Of a stretch of DNA of 59,139 nt, positions 22,961 through 31,965 are shown piece after piece (positions within the stretch are counted from its first letter, which is position 1; each line of letters starts with the position of its first letter). The DNA is taken from positions 1-59,139 of the forward strand of contig JADFXV010000012.1 of the NCBI GenBank assembly GCA_015233395.1. Reading direction: 5' to 3'. Under the pieces are notes generated by a model. The model ran no database searches. It saw nothing but the letters and a program-made list of their open reading frames with translations, and was not told the DNA's origin. The stretch is from Desulfovibrionaceae bacterium (lineage in GTDB: Bacteria; Desulfobacterota; Desulfovibrionia; Desulfovibrionales; Desulfovibrionaceae). Made by a program: the position numbers and the translations under genes.

Positions 22961-23851
22961 ATGGCGCGCGAAGTCAGAAACATCACCGTCACCCCTGAAG
23001 AAGCCGGCCAGAAGATCGTCGCCTTCATCAATCGCAGGCTCGGCGAAACCGTGCCGCAATCGGCCGTGATGCGCTGGATCAGGACCGGACAGGTCCGTCT
23101 CGACGGCGGCCGCACCAGGCCGTTTGTGCGCGTGGCCGCAGGCCAGAGCGTGCGCCTGCCGCCGTGCGAGCTGCGCGCCATGCCGGTCCGGACGGCCGGC
23201 CCGGCGCCGCCCTTTCCCGTGATCTACGAAGACGACGCGCTCACGGCCGTAAACAAGCCCTCCGGGCTGCCCGTGCATCCGGGTTCGGGCTGGTCCGATT
23301 CCGTCCAGACCAGGCTTGAGGCCGCCTGCCCCGGCGCGAGCTTCGCCCCGACTCCGGCCCACCGGCTCGACCGCGACACCACGGGCATTCTTTTGATCGC
23401 CAAGACGTTTGAAAAATTGCGCGAACTCCACCAGCTGTTCCGGGATCATCGCGTCGGCAAGGAATACCTCGCCTGGGTCGCCGGCCGCTTCCCGGGCGAT
23501 CCGGGCCGTTTCACGCTGCTTGAGGACAACCTGGAAAAAAAAGGCCCGCCCGGTCTGGAGCGCATGCAGACCGGTTCTGGCAAGCAGGCGTTGACCGAGG
23601 CGTACGTCCTGCGCGCCGGCGACGGCGCGTCCCTGCTGCGGCTGCGCATCCTCACCGGCCGCACCCACCAGATCCGCGCCCAGCTCGCCGCGCGCGGCCA
23701 TCCCCTGATCGGCGACCGCAAATACGGCGGCCCGCCCGGGGCCATCATGCTCCACGCCTGGCGCGTGACCCTGCCCGACCTGATCCTGGCCTGGCCGCCG
23801 GACTGGACAGGGGAGTGGGCCGTTGCGGCCGGGCTGCCGGAGACGGCCTAG
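22961..23851 (+). CDS. rluC: RluA-family 23S rRNA pseudouridine synthase (RluC-like)
   Basis: This 296-residue protein has an N-terminal S4 RNA-binding domain (VRNITVTPEEAGQKIVAFIN) and a RluA-type catalytic domain with the Asp in HRLDRDTTGILLIAK, a VNKPSGLPVHPG segment and the C-terminal GRTHQIRAQLAARGHPLIGD. The S4 region aligns best with RluC, but RluD/RluA-type cannot be excluded. The ATG at 22961 was chosen because upstream codons do not resemble the family. The 202-base gap before it carries TTTTTTAACGCC, also seen in the 34508/44897 repeats, but no clear gene. Confidence 0.85.
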   Translation: MAREVRNITVTPEEAGQKIVAFINRRLGETVPQSAVMRWIRTGQVRLDGGRTRPFVRVAAGQSVRLPPCELRAMPVRTAGPAPPFPVIYEDDALTAVNKPSGLPVHPGSGWSDSVQTRLEAACPGASFAPTPAHRLDRDTTGILLIAKTFEKLRELHQLFRDHRVGKEYLAWVAGRFPGDPGRFTLLEDNLEKKGPPGLERMQTGSGKQALTEAYVLRAGDGASLLRLRILTGRTHQIRAQLAARGHPLIGDRKYGGPPGAIMLHAWRVTLPDLILAWPPDWTGEWAVAAGLPETA

Positions 23852-23944
23852 CGGCGGGCGTAACCGGCAAGCGCTTTCGGGACGCGTTTTCAGGCGGGGC
23901 TCCGGCTGGAACGCATTGCGGACCGGGCGGCCGGGGATTTGCGC

Positions 23945-25276
23945 TTATTGCGTTTTGGGCTCCGGACGCGGCAAGCGGCGCACCGACCGGTCCAGGAATG
24001 CTTTCGCCAAGGCGCTGTAGAGCGGTTGCGGACAAACCAGCCGCGACACCGCAAAAGCGATGAACGCGACGGTCATGAGCGGTATGGTGAAGCTCTGGTC
24101 GCTGGTCATCTCCACGACGATGATGACCGCCGTGAGCGGGGCCTGCACCACGGCCGCAAAATAGCCGGCCATGCCGAGAATGACCAGCGCCTCGACCGGC
24201 GCCTGGGGAATCAAGGGCGACAAGCTCGCGCCCAGACCGGCGCCGACCGCCAGCGAGGGGGCGAAAATGCCTCCCGGGATGCCGCTGACATACGAAACGA
24301 CAGTCGCGCAGAGCTTCATCAGCCAGAAGGTTCCCGGCAGGCTGCCGCCTTCGAGCAGTCCCCGGGCCTGCTCGTAACCGGCGCCGTACACCGTCGCGTC
24401 GGAGAGCAGGCCGAGCGAGGCCAGGCACAATCCGCACAACGCGGCGAACCATACGGGACGGTTCCGGGCCAGCGCGCCGAGGCGGCCGGGAAGTCCGCCA
24501 GGCAGCGCGATGAGAAGCCGGGCGAACAGCCCGCCGCACAATCCCCCGCCCAGGCCGCAGGCAAGCGCCGGCCGCCACGCCTCCGAGAGGCTCAACACCA
24601 CGCCGGTGCGGCCGAAATAGGTGTAATTGCCCAGAATCGCCATCGAGGTGAACCCGGCGACGATCACGGCGGTCAGCACGGTCCCGCTCGTGCGTTCCTC
24701 GAAGGAGCGCGACAATTCCTCGATGGCGAACACGATGCCGGCCAGCGGCGTGTTGAAGGCGGCGGAGATGCCCGCCGCGCCTCCGGCCAGGATGAGCGCG
24801 CGCTCCATGTCCCGGCTCGGCAAGCGGATGAAGCGGCCGAGGCTGTGCATGATCGCCGCGCCGATCTGCACCGTGGGCCCCTCGCGGCCGGCCGAGGCGC
24901 CGCCGCACAAGGCCAGGCTCGTCAGCAAGATCTTGCCAAGCGCGATACGCAGGGACAAAACGCTTCGCCTGCCGGCCAATTCGGGAATCTTGAGGGCGGC
25001 GATGGTCTGGGGAATGCCGCTGCCCTCGGCCCCGGGAAACACCCGGCGGGTCAGCCAGACCACACCGGCGAAAACTCCCGGCGTGACGACGAACGCGAGC
25101 CAGGGCCGAGCCTGGACGATGCCGACGAAGAACCGGTTTCCCGCGGCGCTGGTCTGGGCGAACACGATGGCGGCCAGCGCGACCGTCACCGCGGCGCCCC
25201 AGAAGACCAGGCGGCGAAGCAGGCGCCGGACCGGGCGGCCGGGATGACGGGGCAGATGAAAAAATCGATGGTTCAT
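23945..25276 (-). CDS. ClC-family chloride channel / H+ antiporter
   Basis: This 443-residue membrane protein has the three signatures of ClC transporters: GSGIPQ, GREGP (with the external gating Glu) and GGIFAPSLAVG, and a PLYSALAKAF region holding the conserved ion-path Tyr. The Glu in the FAIEELSRSFEER segment matches the internal proton Glu of exchangers, suggesting a Cl-/H+ antiporter. The start (MNHRFFHLPRHPG) was taken at 25276 because upstream codons lack similarity and run toward the next gene. It is convergent with the pseudouridine synthase. Confidence 0.9.
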   Translation of the reverse strand: MNHRFFHLPRHPGRPVRRLLRRLVFWGAAVTVALAAIVFAQTSAAGNRFFVGIVQARPWLAFVVTPGVFAGVVWLTRRVFPGAEGSGIPQTIAALKIPELAGRRSVLSLRIALGKILLTSLALCGGASAGREGPTVQIGAAIMHSLGRFIRLPSRDMERALILAGGAAGISAAFNTPLAGIVFAIEELSRSFEERTSGTVLTAVIVAGFTSMAILGNYTYFGRTGVVLSLSEAWRPALACGLGGGLCGGLFARLLIALPGGLPGRLGALARNRPVWFAALCGLCLASLGLLSDATVYGAGYEQARGLLEGGSLPGTFWLMKLCATVVSYVSGIPGGIFAPSLAVGAGLGASLSPLIPQAPVEALVILGMAGYFAAVVQAPLTAVIIVVEMTSDQSFTIPLMTVAFIAFAVSRLVCPQPLYSALAKAFLDRSVRRLPRPEPKTQ

Positions 25277-25355
25277 AGTAAGTCCGGATCGCATCCCGGG
25301 GGGATTTTTTACTCTTCGAAAAGACAACCAGGCGGCCCGCCCCGGGTTTGCGGGT

Positions 25356-26186
25356 TTATGCGCCCGTTGCCTCTGCCCCCAGCCGGGCGAACCAGTCCGG
25401 GTGTTCGGCGGCGAATTCCAGGGTGTGCTCGATATCTTCCGGGGTATGTGGTTCAAAGGTCACGGTCGGGGTCAGCGAGCGCCTAGCGAGTTCCCCGAAC
25501 ACGGCCTCCCAGGGGATTCCCCCGCGTCCAAGCCCCAGGTGCTGGTCGAAGGCGCCGTCGTTGTCGTGCAGGTGCAGGTGTCCGAGATGCGGCGCGAAAA
25601 CGTCGAACCACTCGGCCAGGTGTTTTTTTACGCAGCCTTGCCCGAAGCTGAACCAGTGTCCGAGGTCGAAACAGATGCCGGTGCGCACCGGTCCGGGCGA
25701 GAGCTCGGCCAAGGCGTCGGCCAGTCCGGCCACGTGGACGGGATTTGTTTCGTGGGTGTTTTCCAGGAACAGGGGCGGATGCTCCGGCCAGCCTTCCAGA
25801 GCCAGAGCGAAAGAACGCGCCGCCCGGTCGCGCCAATCCTGGTAGGAATGGATGTACAAAAACCGGTCGTAGGCCGCGTGGGCGATGAGGTGGCGCGGCT
25901 GGTAGATGGCGGCCGTGTCCACGGCTTGGCGCAGCCTGGTCCGGGCGGCGGCCAGGACGAGCGGGTCGACGCTGCCGGGCTGCAGATCGAAAAAGGGCAA
26001 ATGGACCGAACAGGCCAGGCCCGCGTCCGCGATGCGCCCGGCCGTTTCCCGGTGCCAGGCCGGAGGCAGGCTGTCGAGCATGAGCGGGTCCATGCCCAGT
26101 TCCGGGTTGAGCCGCTTGTCCGCAAAGCTGTCCAGGCGCGAGGGCTCGCGGTGCAGCGCCCGCAAGGCGAGATTGACGAAGAACAT
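25356..26186 (-). CDS. Sugar phosphate isomerase/epimerase family TIM barrel protein
   Basis: This 276-residue protein has an AP-endonuclease-2/xylose-isomerase-like fold. It shows strand-end metal-ligand candidates typical of the family: HLIAHAAYDRF, PLFLENTHETN, GICFDLGHWF, GHLHLHDNDG and VTFEPHTPE. The substrate is unknown. ATG 26186 (MFFVNLALRALH) gives the family-like N-terminus. It lies upstream of the ClC gene on the minus strand (79 bases apart) and faces aroQ across a 299-base divergent gap in which I see no gene. Confidence 0.8.
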   Translation of the reverse strand: MFFVNLALRALHREPSRLDSFADKRLNPELGMDPLMLDSLPPAWHRETAGRIADAGLACSVHLPFFDLQPGSVDPLVLAAARTRLRQAVDTAAIYQPRHLIAHAAYDRFLYIHSYQDWRDRAARSFALALEGWPEHPPLFLENTHETNPVHVAGLADALAELSPGPVRTGICFDLGHWFSFGQGCVKKHLAEWFDVFAPHLGHLHLHDNDGAFDQHLGLGRGGIPWEAVFGELARRSLTPTVTFEPHTPEDIEHTLEFAAEHPDWFARLGAEATGA

Positions 26187-26485
26187 GCTGCCGTCCCGGA
26201 CGCGGGGAGTTTGGGGAGTGCGGGGAAACCGGGCTCCGGCGGCCGGACCGGGTCCGTAGCCGCGTCGGAATGGCGCGTCCGGGCAGGGCATAAATGAATT
26301 TGCGCCAGGCTTCAAGCGCCGGCCGGGGCGCCCCTCATCGTATTGTGAATCGCCATGATGCGTTGTACAGCGCATCCCGGCGGCGCGAAACGGCCGCGTC
26401 CCCGGAAAGCCTTGCGGGACGTCCTTGTGAGATGCGGCGATTTTGGCTATGAATCCGCCGATCCGCACAGCCCAGGGGAGGGGAC

Positions 26486-26950
26486 ATGAACGCGAAGTGC
26501 CGCATTGTAGTTGTCAACGGCCCCAATCTCGGGCATCTGGGCGTGCGCCAGCCGGAAATCTACGGCTCGCAGACGCTCGACGACCTGCCGCTGCTCCTGC
26601 GGCAGATGCTCGGACAGGCGTCCGAAGAGGTCGAACTGGATTTTTTTCAATCCAACAGCGAGGGCGCGCTCATCGACAGGCTGGAGCGGGCCTGGCGCGA
26701 GTCGGCCGACGGCATCGTGATCAACGCCGGGGCTTACACCCACACCAGCCTGGCCTTGGCCGACGCCTTGGCCTGGATCGGGATCGCCTGCGTCGAAGTG
26801 CATTTGAGCAATATCTGGGCGCGAACCGAAGACCCGGTGCGCCAGAAAAGTCATCTCGGGAAAAATTGCCTGGGCGTGATCGCCGGTTTCGGACTTTCGA
26901 GCTACGCCCTGGCCGTGGCCGCCCTGTGGCGGCGATGGAAAACACCGTAA
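26486..26950 (+). CDS. aroQ: 3-dehydroquinate dehydratase type II
   Basis: This 154-residue enzyme dehydrates 3-dehydroquinate in the shikimate pathway. NGPNLGHLGVRQPEIYG carries Arg21 and the catalytic Tyr26. FFQSNSEGALIDRL, GIVINAGAYTHTS and CVEVHLSNIWAR (with the catalytic His) complete the site. The usual HAREEF lid segment is WARTED here, a modest variation. ATG 26486 follows GGGGAC. efp starts 9 bases later, so the two are co-transcribed. Confidence 0.95.
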   Translation: MNAKCRIVVVNGPNLGHLGVRQPEIYGSQTLDDLPLLLRQMLGQASEEVELDFFQSNSEGALIDRLERAWRESADGIVINAGAYTHTSLALADALAWIGIACVEVHLSNIWARTEDPVRQKSHLGKNCLGVIAGFGLSSYALAVAALWRRWKTP

Positions 26951-26959
26951 GGAGCGAGG

Positions 26960-27517
26960 ATGTTATCGACCACGGATTTCAGGCGCGGGCTCAAGATCGA
27001 GATGGACGGGATTCCCTACGAAATAGTCGAGTTCCAGCACGTCAAACCGGGCAAGGGCGGCGCCTTCATACGCACCAAGCTCAAGAACATATTGAACGGC
27101 CGGGTGGTGGAGAACACCTTCCGTTCCGGCGAAAAAGTGGACAAGCCGGACATGGAAACTCGGGAAATGCAGTTCCTGTACCGCGAGGCCGAAGGCTTCG
27201 TGTTCATGGACATGACCACCTACGAACAGACCCACGTGGGTTTTAGCCAGATGGGCGACAAGGGCTCGTTCCTCAAGGACGGCCAGGAACTCAAAATGCT
27301 CCTGTACAAGGGAACGCCCATCGACGCCGACCTGCCCGCCTCGGTGGTCATGGAAGTGGTCGAAACCGAACCGGGCGTCCGGGGCGACACGGTCAGCGGC
27401 GCGACCAAACCGGCCAAGATCGAATCCGGAGTCAACGTCAACGTGCCGCTCTTCATCAACACCGGCGATAAAATCAAAGTGGACACCCGCACCGGCGAAT
27501 ACATCGGCAGGGAATAG
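26960..27517 (+). CDS. efp: Elongation factor P
   Basis: This 185-residue translation factor relieves ribosome stalling at polyproline. The N-terminal KOW-like domain carries the modifiable Lys32 in [14 protein letters not shown]. Later motifs are [20 protein letters not shown], the central OB folds, and the C-terminal [21 protein letters not shown]. It follows aroQ by 9 bases with AAGGAGCGAGG upstream. No epmA/epmB-type modification genes are adjacent. Confidence 0.97.
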   Translation: MLSTTDFRRGLKIEMDGIPYEIVEFQHVKPGKGGAFIRTKLKNILNGRVVENTFRSGEKVDKPDMETREMQFLYREAEGFVFMDMTTYEQTHVGFSQMGDKGSFLKDGQELKMLLYKGTPIDADLPASVVMEVVETEPGVRGDTVSGATKPAKIESGVNVNVPLFINTGDKIKVDTRTGEYIGRE

Positions 27518-27578
27518 GGAAGGGGAGAGGAATCGGGGGAAAACCCCTTTCCTTAAAAATTTTTTACTGGTTTTGTGA

Positions 27579-29954
27579 TTGGCGCAACGATTTGGCGTCA
27601 CTTGGGACAGCACCTGTGAGACCGTAGCCGGTTTGGCGTCCCACGGGACCACACCCGGCAAGGAGCCGCATACGGACGAGCGCAAGATCGTCAGAGAGCT
27701 ATTCGGCGCGGGACTGCTGTTCGCGGCGGTCTACCTGATGTTGGCCCTGACGTCGTACGATCCCCGCGATCCGACGTTCAATCACGCCGTCGGCAATCAG
27801 GTTGTGCACAACGCCGCCGGCCGGCTTGGGGCCTACACCGCAGGCATCCTGGTCGATTTTTTCGGCCTGTGCTCCTTTTTCGTATCCCTGTGGCTGGGCT
27901 ATTTCGGCCTGGGACGACTGTTCACCATCGCCCGCCTGTCCGCTTCGCGCTTGGCCGGGTATTGGCTGCTCGCCTTTGCCGTGCTCACGGTCACGTCGAC
28001 CCAGTGGGGGCAGGGCTTTTTCGCCTTCGGCCAAGTCATCTCCCAGATTCCCGGCAAAAGCGGAACCTCCCCGGCGGATTGGAAATTCATCCCCCGGCTG
28101 TCCGGCGGCGGGGTGTTCGGCAACTATTTCGTGAGCGTCGGCGCCGACCTGTTGGGCGATGCCGGCGCGTTTTTGTTGTGGCTGGCGATCCTGGCCGCCG
28201 GAATCCAGTTGGTGGCCGGGGTGACCTGGGACTCCATCAGCAAGCGCGCCCACGGCCTGGTCAAGGATTTCTGGCTCAAGCACCGCGAGCGCATCATCAA
28301 GCGCATCAAAAAAATCGAATTTTTCCGGTTAAGCGACGAGCCGCGCGAAGGCCCGTCGCCCGAGGTTGTCGACGGCCTCTTGAAAAGAATCACCGGCCCG
28401 GGATCGCCCGCAAGTCCGGCCGCCCCGGACGATCCGTCCCCGGAAATGGTCGTGCGCAGCGTCCCCAAAACGCCCAGACCCCAGGCCCAGCCCGCCGCCC
28501 GGCCGCACTCGCCGCAATTGCCGCAAGTCTCCATGCTCACTCCGGCGCCGGTCGCCAAGACCGCCGTGTCCGAGGAGGCGCTCAAGGATAAAGCCGCCAA
28601 GCTGGTGGCCTGCCTGGGAGATTTCGGCATCGAAGGCGAACTGCGCCAGATCGTGCCCGGCCCCGTGGTCACCATGTTCGAATACAAGCCCGCTCCCGGC
28701 ATCAAGATCAGCCGCATCTCCGGGCTTTCCGACGACCTGGCCCTGGCGCTCAAGGCCACGTCCGTGCGCATCGAGGCCCCCATTCCGGGCAAAGACACCG
28801 TGGGCGTGGAAATTCCCAACGACGTCCGCGAAACCGTCTACCTGCGCGAGATCATGGAGTCGCAGGCCTTCTCCGCCTCCGCCTCGCCTCTGACCATCGT
28901 CATCGGCAAGGATATCCAGGGCCGTCCCCAGGTAGCCGACCTGGCCAAGATGCCCCACCTGCTCGTGGCCGGCGCGACCGGGGCGGGCAAGTCCGTGGGA
29001 CTCAACGACTTTCTGCTCTCCTTTTTGTTCAAAGCCACGCCCGACATGGTCAAGCTGTTGCTCATCGACCCCAAGCGCATCGAGCTGTCCACCTACGCCG
29101 GCCTGCCCCATCTGGTGCATCCGGTGGTCACGGACACCGTCGTGGCCAAGACCGCGCTCGAATGGGCCGTGCACGAGATGGACAAGCGCTACGAAGCCAT
29201 GGAGCGAATGGCCGTGCGCAACATCGCCGGCTACAACGAAAAATTGGCCAAACTCGATGGCGAGCAGGCCGAAGAGTTCGCCGGCGTCGAACCCATGCCG
29301 TACCTGGTCATCGTCATCGACGAACTGGCCGATCTCATGATGACCGCCTCCAAGGAAGTCGAACTGTGCATCGTGCGCCTGGCCCAACTCGCCCGCGCCG
29401 CAGGCATCCACATGATCCTGGCCACCCAGCGCCCGAGCGTGGACGTGGTCACCGGACTGATCAAGGCCAACTTCCCCACCCGCGTCGCCTTTCAGGTCAC
29501 CAGCAAACACGATTCGCGCACCATCCTCGACACCGGGGGCGCGGAAAAACTGCTCGGCCGCGGCGACATGCTCTTTAAGCCCTCGGGCGGCCGCATGGTG
29601 CGCATGCACGCCGCCTACGTCACCGACGAGGACATCAGCCAGGTCGTCGATTTCTGGAAAGACCAGGCCCAGCCCCGGTTCGAACTCGATTTCAGCCAAT
29701 GGAAAAAAGACGAAGCCCCGCTCGGCCTCGAAACCGGCAACGGCGACGACCCAGGCGACATCGAGGGCGACCCGGTCTACGACCAGGCCCTGGAATTCGT
29801 GCTCGAACAGGGCAAGGCCTCGATCTCGCTCATCCAGCGCCGCTTCCGTATCGGCTTTAACCGCGCCGCGCGCTACATCGAACAAATGGAGCGCGACGGC
29901 ATCCTCGGCGCCGCCGACGGCGCCAAACCAAGAAGCGTCATCAGGAGAGATTGA
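27579..29954 (+). CDS. ftsK: DNA translocase FtsK
   Basis: This protein has about 791 residues from the farthest upstream TTG start. N-terminal membrane segments (LFAAVYLMLALTSY, FFGLCSFFVSLWLGY and others) are followed by a Pro/Ala linker and the motor domain: Walker A GATGAGKSVGLN, Walker B VIVIDELADLMM, then a C-terminal winged helix (SISLIQRRFRIGFNRAARYIEQME) that reads KOPS and activates XerCD. The start is uncertain: no ATG or GTG is in frame before the first membrane helix, and a duplicated 24-bp segment (27591/27632) occupies the first codons. A later start near AAGGAG at 27660 is possible. Confidence 0.93.
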   Translation: MAQRFGVTWDSTCETVAGLASHGTTPGKEPHTDERKIVRELFGAGLLFAAVYLMLALTSYDPRDPTFNHAVGNQVVHNAAGRLGAYTAGILVDFFGLCSFFVSLWLGYFGLGRLFTIARLSASRLAGYWLLAFAVLTVTSTQWGQGFFAFGQVISQIPGKSGTSPADWKFIPRLSGGGVFGNYFVSVGADLLGDAGAFLLWLAILAAGIQLVAGVTWDSISKRAHGLVKDFWLKHRERIIKRIKKIEFFRLSDEPREGPSPEVVDGLLKRITGPGSPASPAAPDDPSPEMVVRSVPKTPRPQAQPAARPHSPQLPQVSMLTPAPVAKTAVSEEALKDKAAKLVACLGDFGIEGELRQIVPGPVVTMFEYKPAPGIKISRISGLSDDLALALKATSVRIEAPIPGKDTVGVEIPNDVRETVYLREIMESQAFSASASPLTIVIGKDIQGRPQVADLAKMPHLLVAGATGAGKSVGLNDFLLSFLFKATPDMVKLLLIDPKRIELSTYAGLPHLVHPVVTDTVVAKTALEWAVHEMDKRYEAMERMAVRNIAGYNEKLAKLDGEQAEEFAGVEPMPYLVIVIDELADLMMTASKEVELCIVRLAQLARAAGIHMILATQRPSVDVVTGLIKANFPTRVAFQVTSKHDSRTILDTGGAEKLLGRGDMLFKPSGGRMVRMHAAYVTDEDISQVVDFWKDQAQPRFELDFSQWKKDEAPLGLETGNGDDPGDIEGDPVYDQALEFVLEQGKASISLIQRRFRIGFNRAARYIEQMERDGILGAADGAKPRSVIRRD

Positions 29955-29971
29955 GCGGGGAACTCCGATAA

Positions 29972-30030
29972 GCGGGGGCCGGGGGCGGCAGCCCCCCGGG
30001 GAAAAACCAGTGGTTCTGGCTTTTTCTTCG
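29972..30030. repeat. Fragment of the MITE-like element
   Basis: A 59-bp segment (GGGGGCCGGGGGCGGCAGCC, then AAAAACCAGTGGTTCTGGC) matches the left interior of the element at 15821-16085 and the copy at 39002-39151. It lacks the terminal inverted repeats. It lies between ftsK and lolA and begins 18 bases after the ftsK stop; the GGGGGC/GCCCCC hairpin could terminate transcription. Confidence 0.65.
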
Positions 30031-30077
30031 CCTGTCTCCTTGAATTTGATTCCAACATGCCGTGAAGCAGGTTCGAC

Positions 30078-30758
30078 ATGAAATTATTCAAGCTGTACTT
30101 GATTGTTTTTGCGCTGCTGGCCGCGACGGCCGCGATCGCCTGGGCCGGCCCCGAGATCGCCGGAAAGATCCAGAAGCAATACCAGTCCATCGGCTCGTTT
30201 ACGGCCGCATTCAATCAGGAGCTGGTCAACGCCGCCAGCAAGGATCACGAGCTGCGCGCGGGCACGATCGCCTTCAGCCAGCCCGGGCTTATCCGCTGGC
30301 AGACCGTCACCCCGGAAAAGGAACTCCTGATCGTGGGCCGCGAGGTCGTCTGGGACTACTTTGAGGACGAAAAGACCGCCTACGAATACCCCCTCGAAGA
30401 AATCCTCAATTCCAAGACCATGCTCAAATTCCTAAGCGGCAAGGCCAATCTGACGGAGGATTTCCTGGTTTCCGAGGAAAAAGACCAGGCCGCCAAGGAC
30501 CAAGGCCTGGTCGCCCTGCGCCTGATCCCCAAGGAGGCCGAACCCGGGCTGGTCCTGGCCCAGGCCTGGGTGGACGCCAAAACCTTCCTGCTGCGCCGCA
30601 TCGTCCTGCGCGATTTCTACGGCAACACCAACGACCTGCGCCTGTCCGACATCAAAATCAACGCCCAACTCCCCAAAAACGACTTCGACTTCACGCCCCC
30701 AAAAGGCGTGGAAATCATGGACCAGACCAAACCCAAGGAACGCGCCCTGCCGCGCTGA
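30078..30758 (+). CDS. lolA: Outer-membrane lipoprotein carrier protein LolA
   Basis: This 226-residue periplasmic chaperone carries lipoproteins from LolCDE to the outer membrane. A signal peptide (KLFKLYLIVFALLAATAAIAWA) is followed by YQSIGSFTAAFNQEL, AGTIAFSQPGLIRWQTVTP, LIVGREVVWDYFEDEKTAYEYPL and a C-terminal FTPPKGVEI, matching the LolA open barrel. It follows ftsK, the common arrangement. A perfect palindrome lies 30 bases after the stop. Confidence 0.93.
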   Translation: MKLFKLYLIVFALLAATAAIAWAGPEIAGKIQKQYQSIGSFTAAFNQELVNAASKDHELRAGTIAFSQPGLIRWQTVTPEKELLIVGREVVWDYFEDEKTAYEYPLEEILNSKTMLKFLSGKANLTEDFLVSEEKDQAAKDQGLVALRLIPKEAEPGLVLAQAWVDAKTFLLRRIVLRDFYGNTNDLRLSDIKINAQLPKNDFDFTPPKGVEIMDQTKPKERALPR

Positions 30759-30788
30759 GCCGGGCGGGCCGGAAGACGGAAATGAAGA

Positions 30789-30830
30789 CTGGGGAAAAAC
30801 CCTTTTTTATAAAAAAGGGTTTTTCCCCAG
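30789..30830. terminator. Palindrome after lolA (20-bp arms)
   Basis: Arms CTGGGGAAAAACCCTTTTTT and exact complement around an AT centre. It is of the same family as 8023, 11700, 19410, 34635 and 46598. A probable terminator of lolA. It sits in the 406-base gap 30759-31164, which also holds the repeat at 30901-31032; no gene is seen there. Confidence 0.7.
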
Positions 30831-30900
30831 ACCCCTTTTCCTAAAAAATTTTAGTGATAAAGAAAGGGCAGTCCCAAAAACAGTGGGTCCGGAGCCTTTT

Positions 30901-31032
30901 GCAGCATTCATTTGCCGCCATGCCAGACTCGCAACACGACCGAGCAACTCATGAAAATGAGGCGGGATTCCAAAAGGGCTGCGTCCTTTGGCCGCCGGAA
31001 GCGTTAAAAACCTCTATTTTGCAGTTCCCTCC
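30901..31032. repeat. 130-bp intergenic repeat, copy 1
   Basis: The segment GCAGCATTCATTTGCCGCC ... CTATTTTGCAGTTCCCTCC is closely similar to the reverse complement of 44897-45029, sharing CAGACTCGCAACACG, GAGCAACTC and AAAATGA. An internal GGCCGCCGGAAGCGTTAAAA part also matches 34508-34553. It is non-coding in all frames that I could assess. It lies in the gap upstream of the VOC gene. Confidence 0.7.
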
Positions 31033-31164
31033 AGCGATTATTTTTTCTTTCCCCCGTTGTTTCGCCGCGCGCGGCGTGCTACCTTGAAAGCTGGACCATC
31101 CGCGTCCGGGCCGCGACTGTCGCGCCCGGCGACCAGAAACAACCCTCAAGCGCAGGAGCCTCCG

Positions 31165-31527
31165 ATGCCCAATCCCTTCGTGCATGTCGAACTGCTCACG
31201 AACGACGTCCCCAAGGCCAAGCAATTCTACTCGGAACTCTTTGCCTGGGAACTCGAAGACCATCCTGGCATGGCGTACACCATGATCAACGTCGGGGAAG
31301 GAACCGGCGGCGGCATGATGCAGATCCCCATGCCGGACATGCCCTCGCATTGGATCGCCTACGTGCAGGTCGACGACGTCGCCGCCTCGACCGCCAAGGC
31401 CAAGTCCCTGGGCGCCACGATCGTCAAGGAAGTGAGCGAAGTACCCGGCGTCGGCTCGTTTAGCGTGTTTGTCGACCCGACCGGCGCCGCCCTAGCCATG
31501 TGGCAACCGCTGCCGATGAAAAAATAG
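31165..31527 (+). CDS. VOC (glyoxalase/bleomycin resistance-like) family protein
   Basis: This 120-residue single VOC module has paired beta-alpha-beta-beta-beta units: FVHVELLTNDVPKAKQFYSELFAWELE, then WIAYVQVDDVAASTAKAKSLGATIVKE and FSVFVDPTGAALAMWQP. It could bind a metal or small molecule; the substrate is unknown. AGGAG at 31154-31158 precedes ATG 31165. It is a likely single-gene unit followed by a toxin-antitoxin pair. Confidence 0.85.
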   Translation: MPNPFVHVELLTNDVPKAKQFYSELFAWELEDHPGMAYTMINVGEGTGGGMMQIPMPDMPSHWIAYVQVDDVAASTAKAKSLGATIVKEVSEVPGVGSFSVFVDPTGAALAMWQPLPMKK

Positions 31528-31676
31528 GCGGCGCTCCGTGGAATACCGGGAAAAGAGATTTCCGCAATAATCCGCTCGCCGCGATGGGAGCGCATTCAGG
31601 CAGGGGGAGGGACGGAAACGGGCTTCCCTCTGCTTTTGCGCCCGGCGCTCGCGGTCCGAGGAATTTTTTGTTGCCA

Positions 31677-31725
31677 CGATGATGTCATGGTGATATCGTG
31701 ATGCTATCGTTTTGAGGGAGGAAGC
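31677..31725 (+). promoter_or_regulatory. Repeated half-sites upstream of the toxin-antitoxin pair
   Basis: The stretch ACGATGATGTCATGGTGAT followed by ATCGTGATGCTATCG contains several GATnTC/ATCG-like half-sites in direct and inverted order, next to GAGGGAGGAA before the antitoxin ATG. This is where RHH antitoxins usually bind to repress their own operon. No binding data; the reading is inferred from position. Confidence 0.4.
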
Positions 31726-31729
31726 CGCA

Positions 31730-31963
31730 ATGACCGTCGCCAGCACGATCCGCACGGACGAGGAAACCCTGGCCCGCCTGGACAGCGTGGCGAAGCAGAT
31801 GGGCAGAAGCCGCAATTGGGCGCTCAACAAAGCGATCGAGGATTTCATCGACTACCACGAATGGTATCTCGCCAAGGTCCGGGAGGGCATTCAGGCAGCG
31901 GAAGCGGGGCAATTCGCCGCTCCCGGCGCAATCGATGCGGTCTTTGCCGATTTCGGCGCCTAG
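31730..31963 (+). CDS. Ribbon-helix-helix antitoxin
   Basis: This 77-residue protein has an N-terminal RHH DNA-binding motif (STIRTDEETLARLDSVAKQM and GRSRNWALNKAIEDFID) and a C-terminal tail (WYLAKVREGIQAAEAGQFAA) typical of CopG/ParD-like antitoxins, which neutralise ParE toxins and repress their operon. ATG 31730 follows GAGGGAGGAAGCCGCA. The stop is 2 bases before the toxin start. The pair is a probable addiction module in an otherwise core region. Confidence 0.85.
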   Translation: MTVASTIRTDEETLARLDSVAKQMGRSRNWALNKAIEDFIDYHEWYLAKVREGIQAAEAGQFAAPGAIDAVFADFGA

Positions 31964-31965
31964 CC

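Noticed and set aside
30854-31087. Small plus-strand frame upstream of the VOC gene
   Set aside because: It overlaps the 130-bp repeat and the translation is not conserved in the second copy (44897-45029).
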